This document shows, one piece after another, positions 1 through 9,606 of a stretch of 64,000 nucleotides of DNA (position 1 is the first letter of the stretch; each line of letters begins with the position of its first letter). The position numbers were made by a program, and so were the translations under genes. The notes beneath the pieces are model-generated. The model worked only from the letters and a program-made list of their open reading frames with translations, had not been told where the DNA came from and did no database searches. The DNA is taken from the NCBI GenBank assembly GCA_009829735.1, contig CM020618.1:8647119-8711118 (forward strand), written 5' to 3'. Source of the stretch: Pyropia yezoensis. Lineage: Eukaryota > Rhodophyta > Bangiophyceae > Bangiales > Bangiaceae.

Positions 1-1911
1 GAGTGCTTGGCGGTCGTCTGGGCTTGCTCCCTGTTACGTCCATATCTTGAAGGACAAGAGTTCCTCATCCGGACGGACCACGCCAGTCTAAGGTGGCTGC
101 TATGCATGGACAGCAGTCAAGGAAGGGTCGCCCGGTGGCGCCTACGCCTTTCGGAGTTCAAGTACAAGGTGTGCACCAGAGCAGGGAGGGAGCACCACTG
201 CGCCGACACCATGTCCCGGCTGGAGACTCCTGCAGCCGATACCGGTCCTATCCCGGAGGAAATACCTTGCTTTATCCTCCCGAATGTCGGACGTGGCTGG
301 CACGCTCCCCTGTACGAGACACCTGACGCTCATCAACCGGTAACCATTCACCGGATGCTGGAGGCACAATTGACGGACCCTCAATGCTTGGAGCTTCGCC
401 ACCAAATGGACCTGAACCGGAACAGTCGCTTCTCCGAGTCTACAGACGGACTCCTGGTACGGGTGTCACCCTTCGATGGGGCAACTCAAGTCTACGTACC
501 CCGGAGCCTACGGACTGACATCCTACGCCTGGAGCACTCGTCTCCCCAGGCCGGGCATCCTGGTATCAATCGGATGTATGCTTCCATGAGACGACATTAT
601 TACTGGGAAACCATGGCCAGTGACGTCCATAAGTGCCTGGAGGCTTGTATTTCTTGTGCAAGGAACCGGTTGTCCCAGAGGAAGAAGACTTCTAAGCTAC
701 GCCTATTCCCTGCGGCGGAGCCCTTTGCAAGCTTAAGCATGGACATCCTGGGGCCCCTACCTGAGACCTCCAGTGGCAACATATACCTGCTCATCATTTG
801 TGACCGGTTCTCCAAGTTCACTCGAGCAATCCCGTTGAGAACCATCACGGCTCTGGATGTCACGTCGGCCTTCTGCGAGTACTGGATAGCTGCCTATGGC
901 CCTCCAGACTCCGTCTTAACCGACAACGGTCCCCAGTTTGCATCCCTGTTCTTCCAAGGAGTCTGTGACCTGATGGGCATCAAGAACTTGTACACCACGA
1001 CGTACCACCCTCAAACGAACGGCCAGGTGGAACGATTCAACCGGACCCTAGTGGACATGCTACGGCACTACGTGGAGGAGCACCAAGAAGACTGGGACGA
1101 GCTCCTGGCTGTCCTCACTCTAGCCTACAACTCCCGAGTTCACCGGACAACGGGAGTCGCTCCACTCGACTTTGTCACCCCAAGGCGGCTGACCAACTTC
1201 TCCCTGGAAAGAATACCGGATGGTCTCCAGCCTGCACTGAAGTCAGGTCCCAAGGCAAAGGATGAGTTCCTGGAACAACTAAAGCTCCTGCTCCCAAGAG
1301 TCAAGGAGTCAATCTCAAAGACCCAGGAGCGATACAAGCGGGACTATGACAAGGGTGTCCGGGAAAAGAACAAGGAACTGGGTGGTGGCGACTGGGTTTT
1401 TGTGGACAACCATAGCAAGACCCGGGGGAAGCTGGACTCTAAGACGGATGGACCTTATGAGATCCTCAATACGGATGGCTGGACCTTCCTTCTAGACGTG
1501 GATGGTTCCCCGTACCGGGTGAGCAGCGACCATGTCACCCGAGCTCCACCGCCAAGCCAACGGGACTTGACCCGGCGTAAGCGGACTGCGATACCCTGGC
1601 TATCCCAAGGAGAAGGCCGGGAATTTGTCTACGTCAAGTTTGTCGACCATGCCTGGAGAGATGGACGCCTGTACCTGCGAGTACGCTGGTTCGGCTTTAA
1701 CCCAGCAGATGATACATGGGAACCCTCAAACCGGCTACCCATCGCGGACGTCTGTGCCTACACGCGACGGAACGGGATCGAGGGCACTCCAGTGGCCAGA
1801 GCCGGCAAGATTCTGGAGTCGGACACGGAGGAGGACCAAGAGGACGGGGCCAACCAAGACCCTCGGGACGAGACGAGCTCACCCGCAACGGATGCGGAAC
1901 AAGAGGATTGA
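1..1911 (+). CDS. pol: Ty3/Gypsy pol, 3' fragment (RNase H end, integrase, chromodomain)
   Basis: This open frame enters from the left edge of the window, so its true start lies outside. It matches codon for codon the last 634 codons of the complete pol ending at 9,461. In order it shows the end of RNase H (RTDHASLRWLL), an integrase zinc-binding region (GHPG followed by CLEACISC), a DDE integrase core (MDILGP, LTDNGPQF, GQVERFNR) and a C-terminal chromodomain-like segment (LRVRWFGFNPADDTWEP). It stops at TGA 1,909-1,911. No frameshift or internal stop is present in the visible part. Either it belongs to a second element or it is an assembly echo of the downstream copy. Confidence 0.9.
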   Translation, partial: ECLAVVWACSLLRPYLEGQEFLIRTDHASLRWLLCMDSSQGRVARWRLRLSEFKYKVCTRAGREHHCADTMSRLETPAADTGPIPEEIPCFILPNVGRGWHAPLYETPDAHQPVTIHRMLEAQLTDPQCLELRHQMDLNRNSRFSESTDGLLVRVSPFDGATQVYVPRSLRTDILRLEHSSPQAGHPGINRMYASMRRHYYWETMASDVHKCLEACISCARNRLSQRKKTSKLRLFPAAEPFASLSMDILGPLPETSSGNIYLLIICDRFSKFTRAIPLRTITALDVTSAFCEYWIAAYGPPDSVLTDNGPQFASLFFQGVCDLMGIKNLYTTTYHPQTNGQVERFNRTLVDMLRHYVEEHQEDWDELLAVLTLAYNSRVHRTTGVAPLDFVTPRRLTNFSLERIPDGLQPALKSGPKAKDEFLEQLKLLLPRVKESISKTQERYKRDYDKGVREKNKELGGGDWVFVDNHSKTRGKLDSKTDGPYEILNTDGWTFLLDVDGSPYRVSSDHVTRAPPPSQRDLTRRKRTAIPWLSQGEGREFVYVKFVDHAWRDGRLYLRVRWFGFNPADDTWEPSNRLPIADVCAYTRRNGIEGTPVARAGKILESDTEEDQEDGANQDPRDETSSPATDAEQED

Positions 1912-2056
1912 GAAGAAGGGAACGGGTATATCAAGGATAACACGCAACGCAAGCATGGAACAATCAAGGAAAACAAGCACCCGCTCGAGCAACCCTTCTC
2001 TCCGCCTCTTCCCTCCTCGCTTCTCCCAAGACCCTCACCCTCCTTGCATCCAACTA

Positions 2057-4124
2057 CTACTCCCGGCGCGGACGCTGAGCCGCGGGAGTGTCCTCCGGCG
2101 TTGCCTCCGCGGTACGACGGGAACCGGAGGAAGACGGGATGACGTAGTGCGGTGGACGCGGCGCATCCCGGTATGACGCCATCGGAGTAGTACCAGTAGT
2201 TGCCGGTGGCTCCCGCTCATCCAGATATGTCCGTCGGCGCCGCTGGAAGCCCGTGAAGGTCTCTGACCACTGCTGGGCCAAGCCATGCCGCGTCAAAGTC
2301 GCCAGAAGTTCGCCAACCACCGGGTTGTTCGACATCTGACCGCTGTCCGCGCAAGCAAACACCCGGTCGACCACGTCGTTCAAGACACTGGCGTAAGTGC
2401 CCAGCACCAGAGAAGACCCGACGCCTTCAACCTGCACCGGAAGACGACCCAGCTGGTCTTCAATCATGCCGACGTCGTACTGGTCGCATGTTGGACCACC
2501 TTGGTTCAGGTACCAGTCAGGCACCCGGAAGCGGGTAAGGCGCAGAGTCGGCGCCGGAATCTCGAACCGGCCCGAGGATGACACTACCGGACGGTCCACA
2601 ACGGCCCCCGAGACCGGAGTGCCCAACTCCAGCGGAGGCACAGCGCCGCCGGCGTTGGAAGAAGGCGTCCGGGGTAGAGCGGCCGGAGTAATCGGCGACC
2701 GCACGGCCACTCCCAGACTCGCCGCAGACAAGCGCGGTGCCGGAGGAGCTTGAAGTACTGGCACAGCCGGAACAGGGCGCGGACGTGCCGGTGACGGTTC
2801 AGGCGAGGCGACCGGGGCGACAGGGGCAACCGGAGGAAGCGGAGCCGCCGCAGACGCCCGACCGACCGCCGCGGCCCATCCCGACTCCTGCACCGGCGGC
2901 CCAACTGGCAGAAGATCAAGGGCGGCCGGAGCAGGAAAGCTACCTAGCTGCGGCCACGCCGGAAGCGGCGTCGCCAGCTGCACCTTGGCCGGAGAAGACT
3001 GGTAGACCACCTGCGCCCAACCGAAGCCATCCCGACGCGGGCGGTTCTGGTCGGCAATCGCGTTCAAGAAGTTCCGGTCATGCACCGGCACCAGACGCCG
3101 GAAGTCGATCATCGCCTGGAAGAGCTCCTTGTACTCCTCGTCCTGGCTGCACAGGAAGTCGACGGTCAACTTGTCGACAATCCAGACCATCAGGAGGTCA
3201 GGGAGAAACCAAAGCCGGTTGGACACCAAGACCTCATGAAGCCAGTGGTTGGCCGCCAAGACTGTCATCTCGGACGTGTACATCATGTACGGGATTGAGT
3301 GGAAGAAGCCCTTGATCGACGCCTGAGTCAAGGCGTCCAAAAAGTACCAGGTGCAAGGGATGCTGGAAGGAGCAAACCCGACCGGGATCTCGACTTCCTG
3401 CTGCTGCGGGATGACCTTGGGGTAGTATGCCGCCCGGTTAGCCTTGTCCAGCTTCCAGAACTCCTGGTGGTTGCAGCTTACAAGGAAGTCACGCTGACGC
3501 CCGCGTCGTTCACCCTGCTCCCGTGCCGGCGACAACTTGGAGTATTTCCGGGTCAAGAAAGGCGGCTCCAGAGCGACCATGCTCGGACGGGGGTCGCAGT
3601 TCAAGCTTCCCGACCCCTTGAGCGCCTCGTCCCAGACCTTGGAGCGCCCGGTGGACGTACCCGTCCTCCTCGGCCACCGGAGAACGGACGCGGACACGCG
3701 ACGCTCGGTCAAGGGTAGATCCAGTACCAGCGCGAAGGGGAGATCCTCCAGACGAGCAACCCAAGAGGAACCCGAGAAGCTCTGGGAGCGGTCTTGTGCC
3801 AGGCGCATCTGGTCCGCCGTATGAAGACGTGCCTTGTCCATCTCGGTCAAGACCCCGCGCTGGAGTTCCTTGCGCCAGAGGTCCATGCAATCCTGGTGGC
3901 ACTGGGCCGCGCCGGCGTTGCCGACCACCGTGGAGTAACGCCGGGCCGCCAGAGGGTCCTGCCCAAGAAGCATCTCCGGGAGACCCTCCGGGGGGGCCTC
4001 GACCGGGTGCATCGCGAAGCCGGGGGAACTCGATCCGTCCCCGCCGTGGCGACCGGCGCCGGCACCGACATCCGAGGAACCGGAGGCAGGAGAGGGGCAC
4101 GACGACCCGAGTTCTCCTCCGCAA
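2057..4124 (-). CDS. Antisense ORF of the retrotransposon, copy 1, 5' end lost in gap
   Basis: This minus-strand frame lies downstream of, and convergent with, the pol fragment. It is the same frame as the antisense ORF at 9,607-11,724. It ends at 2,057, and its 5' part runs into the N gap at 4,125. Compared with the other copy it carries a +1/-1 indel pair near 3,641-3,672 that changes about eight residues and then restores the frame. A further indel near 4,015 breaks the frame for good. All three lie in or near short base runs, so they may be sequencing errors rather than decay. Function unknown; see the complete copy. Confidence 0.6.
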
Positions 4125-4624
4125 NNNNNNNNNNNNNNNNNNNNNNNNNNNNNNNNNNNNNNNNNNNNNNNNNNNNNNNNNNNNNNNNNNNNNNNNNNNN
4201 NNNNNNNNNNNNNNNNNNNNNNNNNNNNNNNNNNNNNNNNNNNNNNNNNNNNNNNNNNNNNNNNNNNNNNNNNNNNNNNNNNNNNNNNNNNNNNNNNNNN
4301 NNNNNNNNNNNNNNNNNNNNNNNNNNNNNNNNNNNNNNNNNNNNNNNNNNNNNNNNNNNNNNNNNNNNNNNNNNNNNNNNNNNNNNNNNNNNNNNNNNNN
4401 NNNNNNNNNNNNNNNNNNNNNNNNNNNNNNNNNNNNNNNNNNNNNNNNNNNNNNNNNNNNNNNNNNNNNNNNNNNNNNNNNNNNNNNNNNNNNNNNNNNN
4501 NNNNNNNNNNNNNNNNNNNNNNNNNNNNNNNNNNNNNNNNNNNNNNNNNNNNNNNNNNNNNNNNNNNNNNNNNNNNNNNNNNNNNNNNNNNNNNNNNNNN
4601 NNNNNNNNNNNNNNNNNNNNNNNN
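4125..4624. other. Assembly gap (500 N)
   Basis: A run of exactly 500 N, which looks like a fixed-size scaffold placeholder rather than a measured distance. The missing DNA should include the end of element copy 1, an LTR, the primer-binding site and most of gag of the next copy. Reading frames that cross it are meaningless. Confidence 0.99.
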
Positions 4625-4759
4625 ACTCCCTGCGTAAGGCAGTCGGGCTGAACCGGGCAACCATGGAGAGACAAGAGACTCCAGAGGCGTTCGCCCCGTC
4701 GTGTCCGGGAGATGAGCGATGCTTGTGGCAACGTTTACCCTGAGGACAGGCTCAAGATG

Positions 4760-5373
4760 ATCTTCTCGGAGGGGCTTTCCTGAATATCTTCAAGTGGATG
4801 CGGAGAACTACAACCAGGAACATCAAGAACATACCTTCCAGCAGTTGATGGCCTATACCCAGGGCAAGCACCGGCAAGCCAAGGCCCTCCAGGCTCCTAT
4901 GGTATCGACCCCCAAGCCGTTGTCGCGAGTTCGTCCCCGGACCCGACAAGTATAAGGGAGGTGATAACCCTGTACCGGTACTCGCAGTTGGCGAGGCCTC
5001 ACCCATGGAGTCAAGGGACAAGTGGGGCGGCTTCGTTTCTAAGGAGCAACCTTCCCTGGTCGCCCCCAAGCAGATCAGGAACCAGCGGTTCCGGTCTTGC
5101 TGGCTGTGCCAGAAGGAGGATCATATGTCCTACCAGTGCCCGACCATTCCCGAGGATCTCCAGGAGAAACTCAAGCGTCAAGGACTGGTGTTTGCAAAGG
5201 CGGTCAACTGGGCTGACCGGCGGGCACCCTCCAAGATGGACAAGGCACAGGTACATGCCATCCGAGTGGCAACCTTACAGAGCATCACGGAGGCTCTGGC
5301 AAGGGAAGCTCCTACGGACTTTGACCTGGAGACCGAAACCTCTAAGGACTCCTCGGAGCCGGGAAACGAGTAG
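4760..5373 (+). CDS. gag: Gag, C-terminal part with CCHC zinc knuckle
   Basis: The clean frame runs from an internal ATG at 5,005 to TAG at 5,371-5,373. It contains one retroviral zinc knuckle, CWLCQKEDHMSYQC (C-x2-C-x4-H-x4-C), which in Gag binds the element RNA during packaging. The same frame continues upstream without a stop to about 4,880. Further upstream, Gag-like sequence (Gln- and basic-rich, around 4,800-4,950) is spread over another frame, which suggests one indel. The N-terminal capsid region falls in the gap. The frame ends seven bases after a -1 slippery heptamer, and pol follows in the -1 frame. The exact upstream limit is not supported. Confidence 0.7.
5361..5367 (+). promoter_or_regulatory. 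Putative -1 ribosomal frameshift site between gag and pol
   Basis: The heptamer GGGAAAC is in the exact phase needed for simultaneous slippage (G GGA AAC in the gag frame), four codons including the stop from the gag end. After a -1 slip the ribosome enters a frame that is open from 5,346 to 9,461. That frame has no ATG before residue 20 of the commonly called ORF, at 5,559, so a Gag-Pol fusion explains how pol is made. X-XXY-YYZ heptamers are an established signal in retroviruses and some retrotransposons. I could not confirm a downstream stem or pseudoknot by eye. Confidence 0.7.
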
Positions 5374-8300
5374 GGCAGGCGCTCTCCCCAAGTGTCTTCC
5401 CGAATCTCCAACGGCAGGGTACTTCTACCTGTTCTCCCCTTGCGTGCCGGGAGAAAGGACGGCAGTTACCTGCTCAACCGGTAGCCGCCTGGACACCCTG
5501 TTTGTTCAAGGGGACCTTGCTCGTCCTGCGTAAGGAAAACCTCAAGATTAATGCTCGTATGCGTGTGGGGGATAGCCTCCCCCAAGCTGTTACGCCGGTG
5601 GTCGACACGGGAGCCGGACCAAGCGTCATCACTGAGAACCTGTTACCTCCGGGCTGGCGTCGACATGCCTGGAGAGCGCCTACCAAGACCCGGATTGTAG
5701 ACGCATCAGGTCAAACCCTACGACCGCTTGGCCGTCTTCCCGTCGCCATCTATGTCAACAATGAACCAATGCTTTTTCCCTTTCTAGTAGTCAAGACCTT
5801 ATCAGTCCCCCTCATCCTAGGCTGGGACTTCCAGAAGCAGCATGTCAAGAGCATCCTACCCGGAGAAGGAAAGGTGCAGTTCAACCATGGGTTTGTGTCA
5901 CCAGTGCTGGAGCACCTGGACACCAAGGTTCGTGTGGCCAAGAACCAGAAGGAACGCATCCCACCCTCTACCTTGACCCTCATCAAACCGGTGCTCCTAC
6001 CTCCTCGCTCGGAGACCAAGGTTCAAGTCACGACCCGGACTGCAGGTCAATGCCTGATCTACGGACGCAAGGAATTTCTGGCGAAACACCGATTATACCT
6101 AGCCCACGGACACCACAAGAAGGTGGAGAGGCACACCCCGTTCTCGGTGCTGATCGTCAACGTGAGCCGGAAGCCAATAACCCTCGCCAAGGGCACTCGA
6201 GTTGGTACAGCAGAGCCTTACCGGGGGTCCGCCCGCGCTATGAGCAAGGAAGACCTCTTCAACCTGCAACAAGAGCTGGCATCCAACTTGACGGCCTTAG
6301 ACGTATCTCCGGAACAAGAGCAGGCTGGCCGTACTACTCCGAAGCCCGAACAAGCACCGCCCGGGATGCCGAAGGTCAACCAAGAAAACGTCCCTCCCGA
6401 CTTGAAGGAGGCACTGGAGAAGCTTCTCCAGGAATATCGGCACCTGTGGTCCGGAGAGCTGGGCAAGATGGACGCCACCCTACACCGGATTCAACTCAAG
6501 CCAGATGCCAAACCAGTGCACATGCACCCATACCGGGCTGGATCTCATCGCCGGGATGAGATTGAGAAGCAGGTTAACAAGATGCTCAAGATGGATGTTA
6601 TCGAGCCGTCTGATGGCGAGTGGGCTTTCCCGGTGGTAGTCGTCCCGAAACCTGGCGGTCACTTCCGTTTCTGCGTTGACTACAGACGCCTGAACGAGAT
6701 GACAGTCAAGGATGTATACCCGATACCCCGGATGGATGATTGCCTCGACTTTCTTGGTGATGCCACCCTCTTCTCGACGCTGGATTGTAATGCCGGTTAC
6801 TGGCAGATCCCTCTGGCTGATGAGGACAAGGACAAGACTACCTTCACGTGCCACATGGGACTGTTCCGGTGCAAGCGTCTCCCTTTTGGTCTCACTAATG
6901 CTCCGGCAACCTTCCAGAGAGCCATCGACATCATCCTGTCGGGGCTAAGGTGGAGAACATGTTTGGTCTACCTGGACGACATCATTGTTTTCTCCAAGAC
7001 CCCAGCGGAACACCTGGAGCACCTTCGAGAGGTCCTGGCCCTCCTGTCCAAGGCTGGAGTTACCCTCAAGGCCGAGAAGTGCCACCTGTTTGAGACTGAG
7101 GTGGAGTACCTGGGGCACGTGCTGAGTCCGGGGGAGCTCCGAGTCAATGAGAAGAACATCAAGGCCCTCCGGCATGCACGGCAACCTAAAACCCAGACGG
7201 AACTCAAGAGCTTCCTGGGTATGTGCAACGTCTACCGCCGGTTCGTACGGGACTACGCTCTGATTGCCCGGCCCTTGACCAAGCTTACTAGCAAGAAGCT
7301 TCCAGCACAACTCCCGGTGTTCGACGAGAAGCAGACAGCAGCCTTCGAAGAGCTCAAGAAGCGCCTGACCACCACTCCAGTACTGGCGTTACCCAAGCGG
7401 GAGGGTCAGTTTGTTCTGGAGACTGACGCCTGTGGCGTCCAGGTGGGGTGCTCACTACTCCAGCAGCAACCTGATGGGCACTTCCTCCCGATAGGCTACT
7501 ACAGTCGCGTCTTGACTCCAGCCGAGAAGAACTATTCCACGACCGAGCGCGAGTGCTTGGCGGTCGTCTGGGCTTGCTCCCTGTTACGTCCATATCTTGA
7601 AGGACAAGAGTTCCTCATCCGGACGGACCACGCCAGTCTAAGGTGGCTGCTATGCATGGACAGCAGTCAAGGAAGGGTCGCCCGGTGGCGCCTACGCCTT
7701 TCGGAGTTCAAGTACAAGGTGTGCACCAGAGCAGGGAGGGAGCACCACTGCGCCGACACCATGTCCCGGCTGGAGACTCCTGCAGCCGATACCGGTCCTA
7801 TCCCGGAGGAAATACCTTGCTTTATCCTCCCGAATGTCGGACGTGGCTGGCACGCTCCCCTGTACGAGACACCTGACGCTCATCAACCGGTAACCATTCA
7901 CCGGATGCTGGAGGCACAATTGACGGACCCTCAATGCTTGGAGCTTCGCCACCAAATGGACCTGAACCGGAACAGTCGCTTCTCCGAGTCTACAGACGGA
8001 CTCCTGGTACGGGTGTCACCCTTCGATGGGGCAACTCAAGTCTACGTACCCCGGAGCCTACGGACTGACATCCTACGCCTGGAGCACTCGTCTCCCCAGG
8101 CCGGGCATCCTGGTATCAATCGGATGTATGCTTCCATGAGACGACATTATTACTGGGAAACCATGGCCAGTGACGTCCATAAGTGCCTGGAGGCTTGTAT
8201 TTCTTGTGCAAGGAACCGGTTGTCCCAGAGGAAGAAGACTTCTAAGCTACGCCTATTCCCTGCGGCGGAGCCCTTTGCAAGCTTAAGCATGGACATCCTG

Positions 8301-9461
8301 GGGCCCCTACCTGAGACCTCCAGTGGCAACATATACCTGCTCATCATTTGTGACCGGTTCTCCAAGTTCACTCGAGCAATCCCGTTGAGAACCATCACGG
8401 CTCTGGATGTCACGTCGGCCTTCTGCGAGTACTGGATAGCTGCCTATGGCCCTCCAGACTCCGTCTTAACCGACAACGGTCCCCAGTTTGCATCCCTGTT
8501 CTTCCAAGGAGTCTGTGACCTGATGGGCATCAAGAACTTGTACACCACGACGTACCACCCTCAAACGAACGGCCAGGTGGAACGATTCAACCGGACCCTA
8601 GTGGACATGCTACGGCACTACGTGGAGGAGCACCAAGAAGACTGGGACGAGCTCCTGGCTGTCCTCACTCTAGCCTACAACTCCCGAGTTCACCGGACAA
8701 CGGGAGTCGCTCCACTCGACTTTGTCACCCCAAGGCGGCTGACCAACTTCTCCCTGGAAAGAATACCGGATGGTCTCCAGCCTGCACTGAAGTCAGGTCC
8801 CAAGGCAAAGGATGAGTTCCTGGAACAACTAAAGCTCCTGCTCCCAAGAGTCAAGGAGTCAATCTCAAAGACCCAGGAGCGATACAAGCGGGACTATGAC
8901 AAGGGTGTCCGGGAAAAGAACAAGGAACTGGGTGGTGGCGACTGGGTTTTTGTGGACAACCATAGCAAGACCCGGGGGAAGCTGGACTCTAAGACGGATG
9001 GACCTTATGAGATCCTCAATACGGATGGCTGGACCTTCCTTCTAGACGTGGATGGTTCCCCGTACCGGGTGAGCAGCGACCATGTCACCCGAGCTCCACC
9101 GCCAAGCCAACGGGACTTGACCCGGCGTAAGCGGACTGCGATACCCTGGCTATCCCAAGGAGAAGGCCGGGAATTTGTCTACGTCAAGTTTGTCGACCAT
9201 GCCTGGAGAGATGGACGCCTGTACCTGCGAGTACGCTGGTTCGGCTTTAACCCAGCAGATGATACATGGGAACCCTCAAACCGGCTACCCATCGCGGACG
9301 TCTGTGCCTACACGCGACGGAACGGGATCGAGGGCACTCCAGTGGCCAGAGCCGGCAAGATTCTGGAGTCGGACACGGAGGAGGACCAAGAGGACGGGGC
9401 CAACCAAGACCCTCGGGACGAGACGAGCTCACCCGCAACGGATGCGGAACAAGAGGATTGA
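5361..9461 (+). CDS. pol: Ty3/Gypsy Pol polyprotein with chromodomain
   Basis: The polyprotein carries out cDNA synthesis and integration. The order is an aspartic protease (VVDTGAGPSV, about 5,600), reverse transcriptase (FCVDYRRLN about 6,670; catalytic YLDD at 6,969-6,980), RNase H (LETDACG about 7,420; ERECLAVVWA; RTDHASL), an integrase zinc-binding region (GHPG then CLEACISC, about 8,100-8,210), an integrase DDE core (D of MDILGP about 8,290, D of LTDNG about 8,470, E of GQVERF about 8,577), and a chromodomain-like end (about 9,140-9,290). The PR-RT-RH-INT order is that of Ty3/Gypsy. No internal stop is seen. The frame probably starts by -1 frameshift from gag at 5,361-5,367. The first plausible non-fusion codon, TTG at 5,502, is unlikely as a start. 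An Asp/Glu-rich tail follows the chromodomain. Confidence 0.95.
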   Translation, partial: GKRVGQALSPSVFPNLQRQGTSTCSPLACREKGRQLPAQPVAAWTPCLFKGTLLVLRKENLKINARMRVGDSLPQAVTPVVDTGAGPSVITENLLPPGWRRHAWRAPTKTRIVDASGQTLRPLGRLPVAIYVNNEPMLFPFLVVKTLSVPLILGWDFQKQHVKSILPGEGKVQFNHGFVSPVLEHLDTKVRVAKNQKERIPPSTLTLIKPVLLPPRSETKVQVTTRTAGQCLIYGRKEFLAKHRLYLAHGHHKKVERHTPFSVLIVNVSRKPITLAKGTRVGTAEPYRGSARAMSKEDLFNLQQELASNLTALDVSPEQEQAGRTTPKPEQAPPGMPKVNQENVPPDLKEALEKLLQEYRHLWSGELGKMDATLHRIQLKPDAKPVHMHPYRAGSHRRDEIEKQVNKMLKMDVIEPSDGEWAFPVVVVPKPGGHFRFCVDYRRLNEMTVKDVYPIPRMDDCLDFLGDATLFSTLDCNAGYWQIPLADEDKDKTTFTCHMGLFRCKRLPFGLTNAPATFQRAIDIILSGLRWRTCLVYLDDIIVFSKTPAEHLEHLREVLALLSKAGVTLKAEKCHLFETEVEYLGHVLSPGELRVNEKNIKALRHARQPKTQTELKSFLGMCNVYRRFVRDYALIARPLTKLTSKKLPAQLPVFDEKQTAAFEELKKRLTTTPVLALPKREGQFVLETDACGVQVGCSLLQQQPDGHFLPIGYYSRVLTPAEKNYSTTERECLAVVWACSLLRPYLEGQEFLIRTDHASLRWLLCMDSSQGRVARWRLRLSEFKYKVCTRAGREHHCADTMSRLETPAADTGPIPEEIPCFILPNVGRGWHAPLYETPDAHQPVTIHRMLEAQLTDPQCLELRHQMDLNRNSRFSESTDGLLVRVSPFDGATQVYVPRSLRTDILRLEHSSPQAGHPGINRMYASMRRHYYWETMASDVHKCLEACISCARNRLSQRKKTSKLRLFPAAEPFASLSMDILGPLPETSSGNIYLLIICDRFSKFTRAIPLRTITALDVTSAFCEYWIAAYGPPDSVLTDNGPQFASLFFQGVCDLMGIKNLYTTTYHPQTNGQVERFNRTLVDMLRHYVEEHQEDWDELLAVLTLAYNSRVHRTTGVAPLDFVTPRRLTNFSLERIPDGLQPALKSGPKAKDEFLEQLKLLLPRVKESISKTQERYKRDYDKGVREKNKELGGGDWVFVDNHSKTRGKLDSKTDGPYEILNTDGWTFLLDVDGSPYRVSSDHVTRAPPPSQRDLTRRKRTAIPWLSQGEGREFVYVKFVDHAWRDGRLYLRVRWFGFNPADDTWEPSNRLPIADVCAYTRRNGIEGTPVARAGKILESDTEEDQEDGANQDPRDETSSPATDAEQED

Positions 9462-9606
9462 GAAGAAGGGAACGGGTATATCAAGGATAACACGCAACGC
9501 AAGCATGGAACAATCAAGGAAAACAAGCACCCGCTCGAGCAACCCTTCTCTCCGCCTCTTCCCTCCTCGCTTCTCCCAAGACCCTCACCCTCCTTGCATC
9601 CAACTA

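Larger units (their letters stand above)
1..4124 (+). repeat. Near-identical duplicate of 7,551-11,675 (retrotransposon 3' part), cut by an N gap
   Basis: The first 4,124 bases repeat 7,551-11,675 at a constant offset of 7,550, which becomes 7,551 near the end. The only differences I noticed are single-base changes: a substitution near 3,894 and one-base indels near 3,641, 3,672 and 4,015. The copy contains the end of RNase H, the integrase, the chromodomain and most of the antisense ORF, and stops at the N run. It may be a second head-to-tail element sharing an LTR hidden in the gap, or an assembly duplication. The sequence alone cannot decide. Confidence 0.95.

Noticed and set aside
4625-4700. 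5' LTR or primer-binding site directly after the gap
   Set aside because: No match to the 572-bp LTR and no TGG-type primer site. The sequence already looks like gag coding DNA.
5502-9461. Pol as an independent ORF starting at 5,502
   Set aside because: The codon at 5,502 is TTG. The frame is open back to 5,346, and a phased -1 slippery heptamer links it to gag, which is the better explanation.
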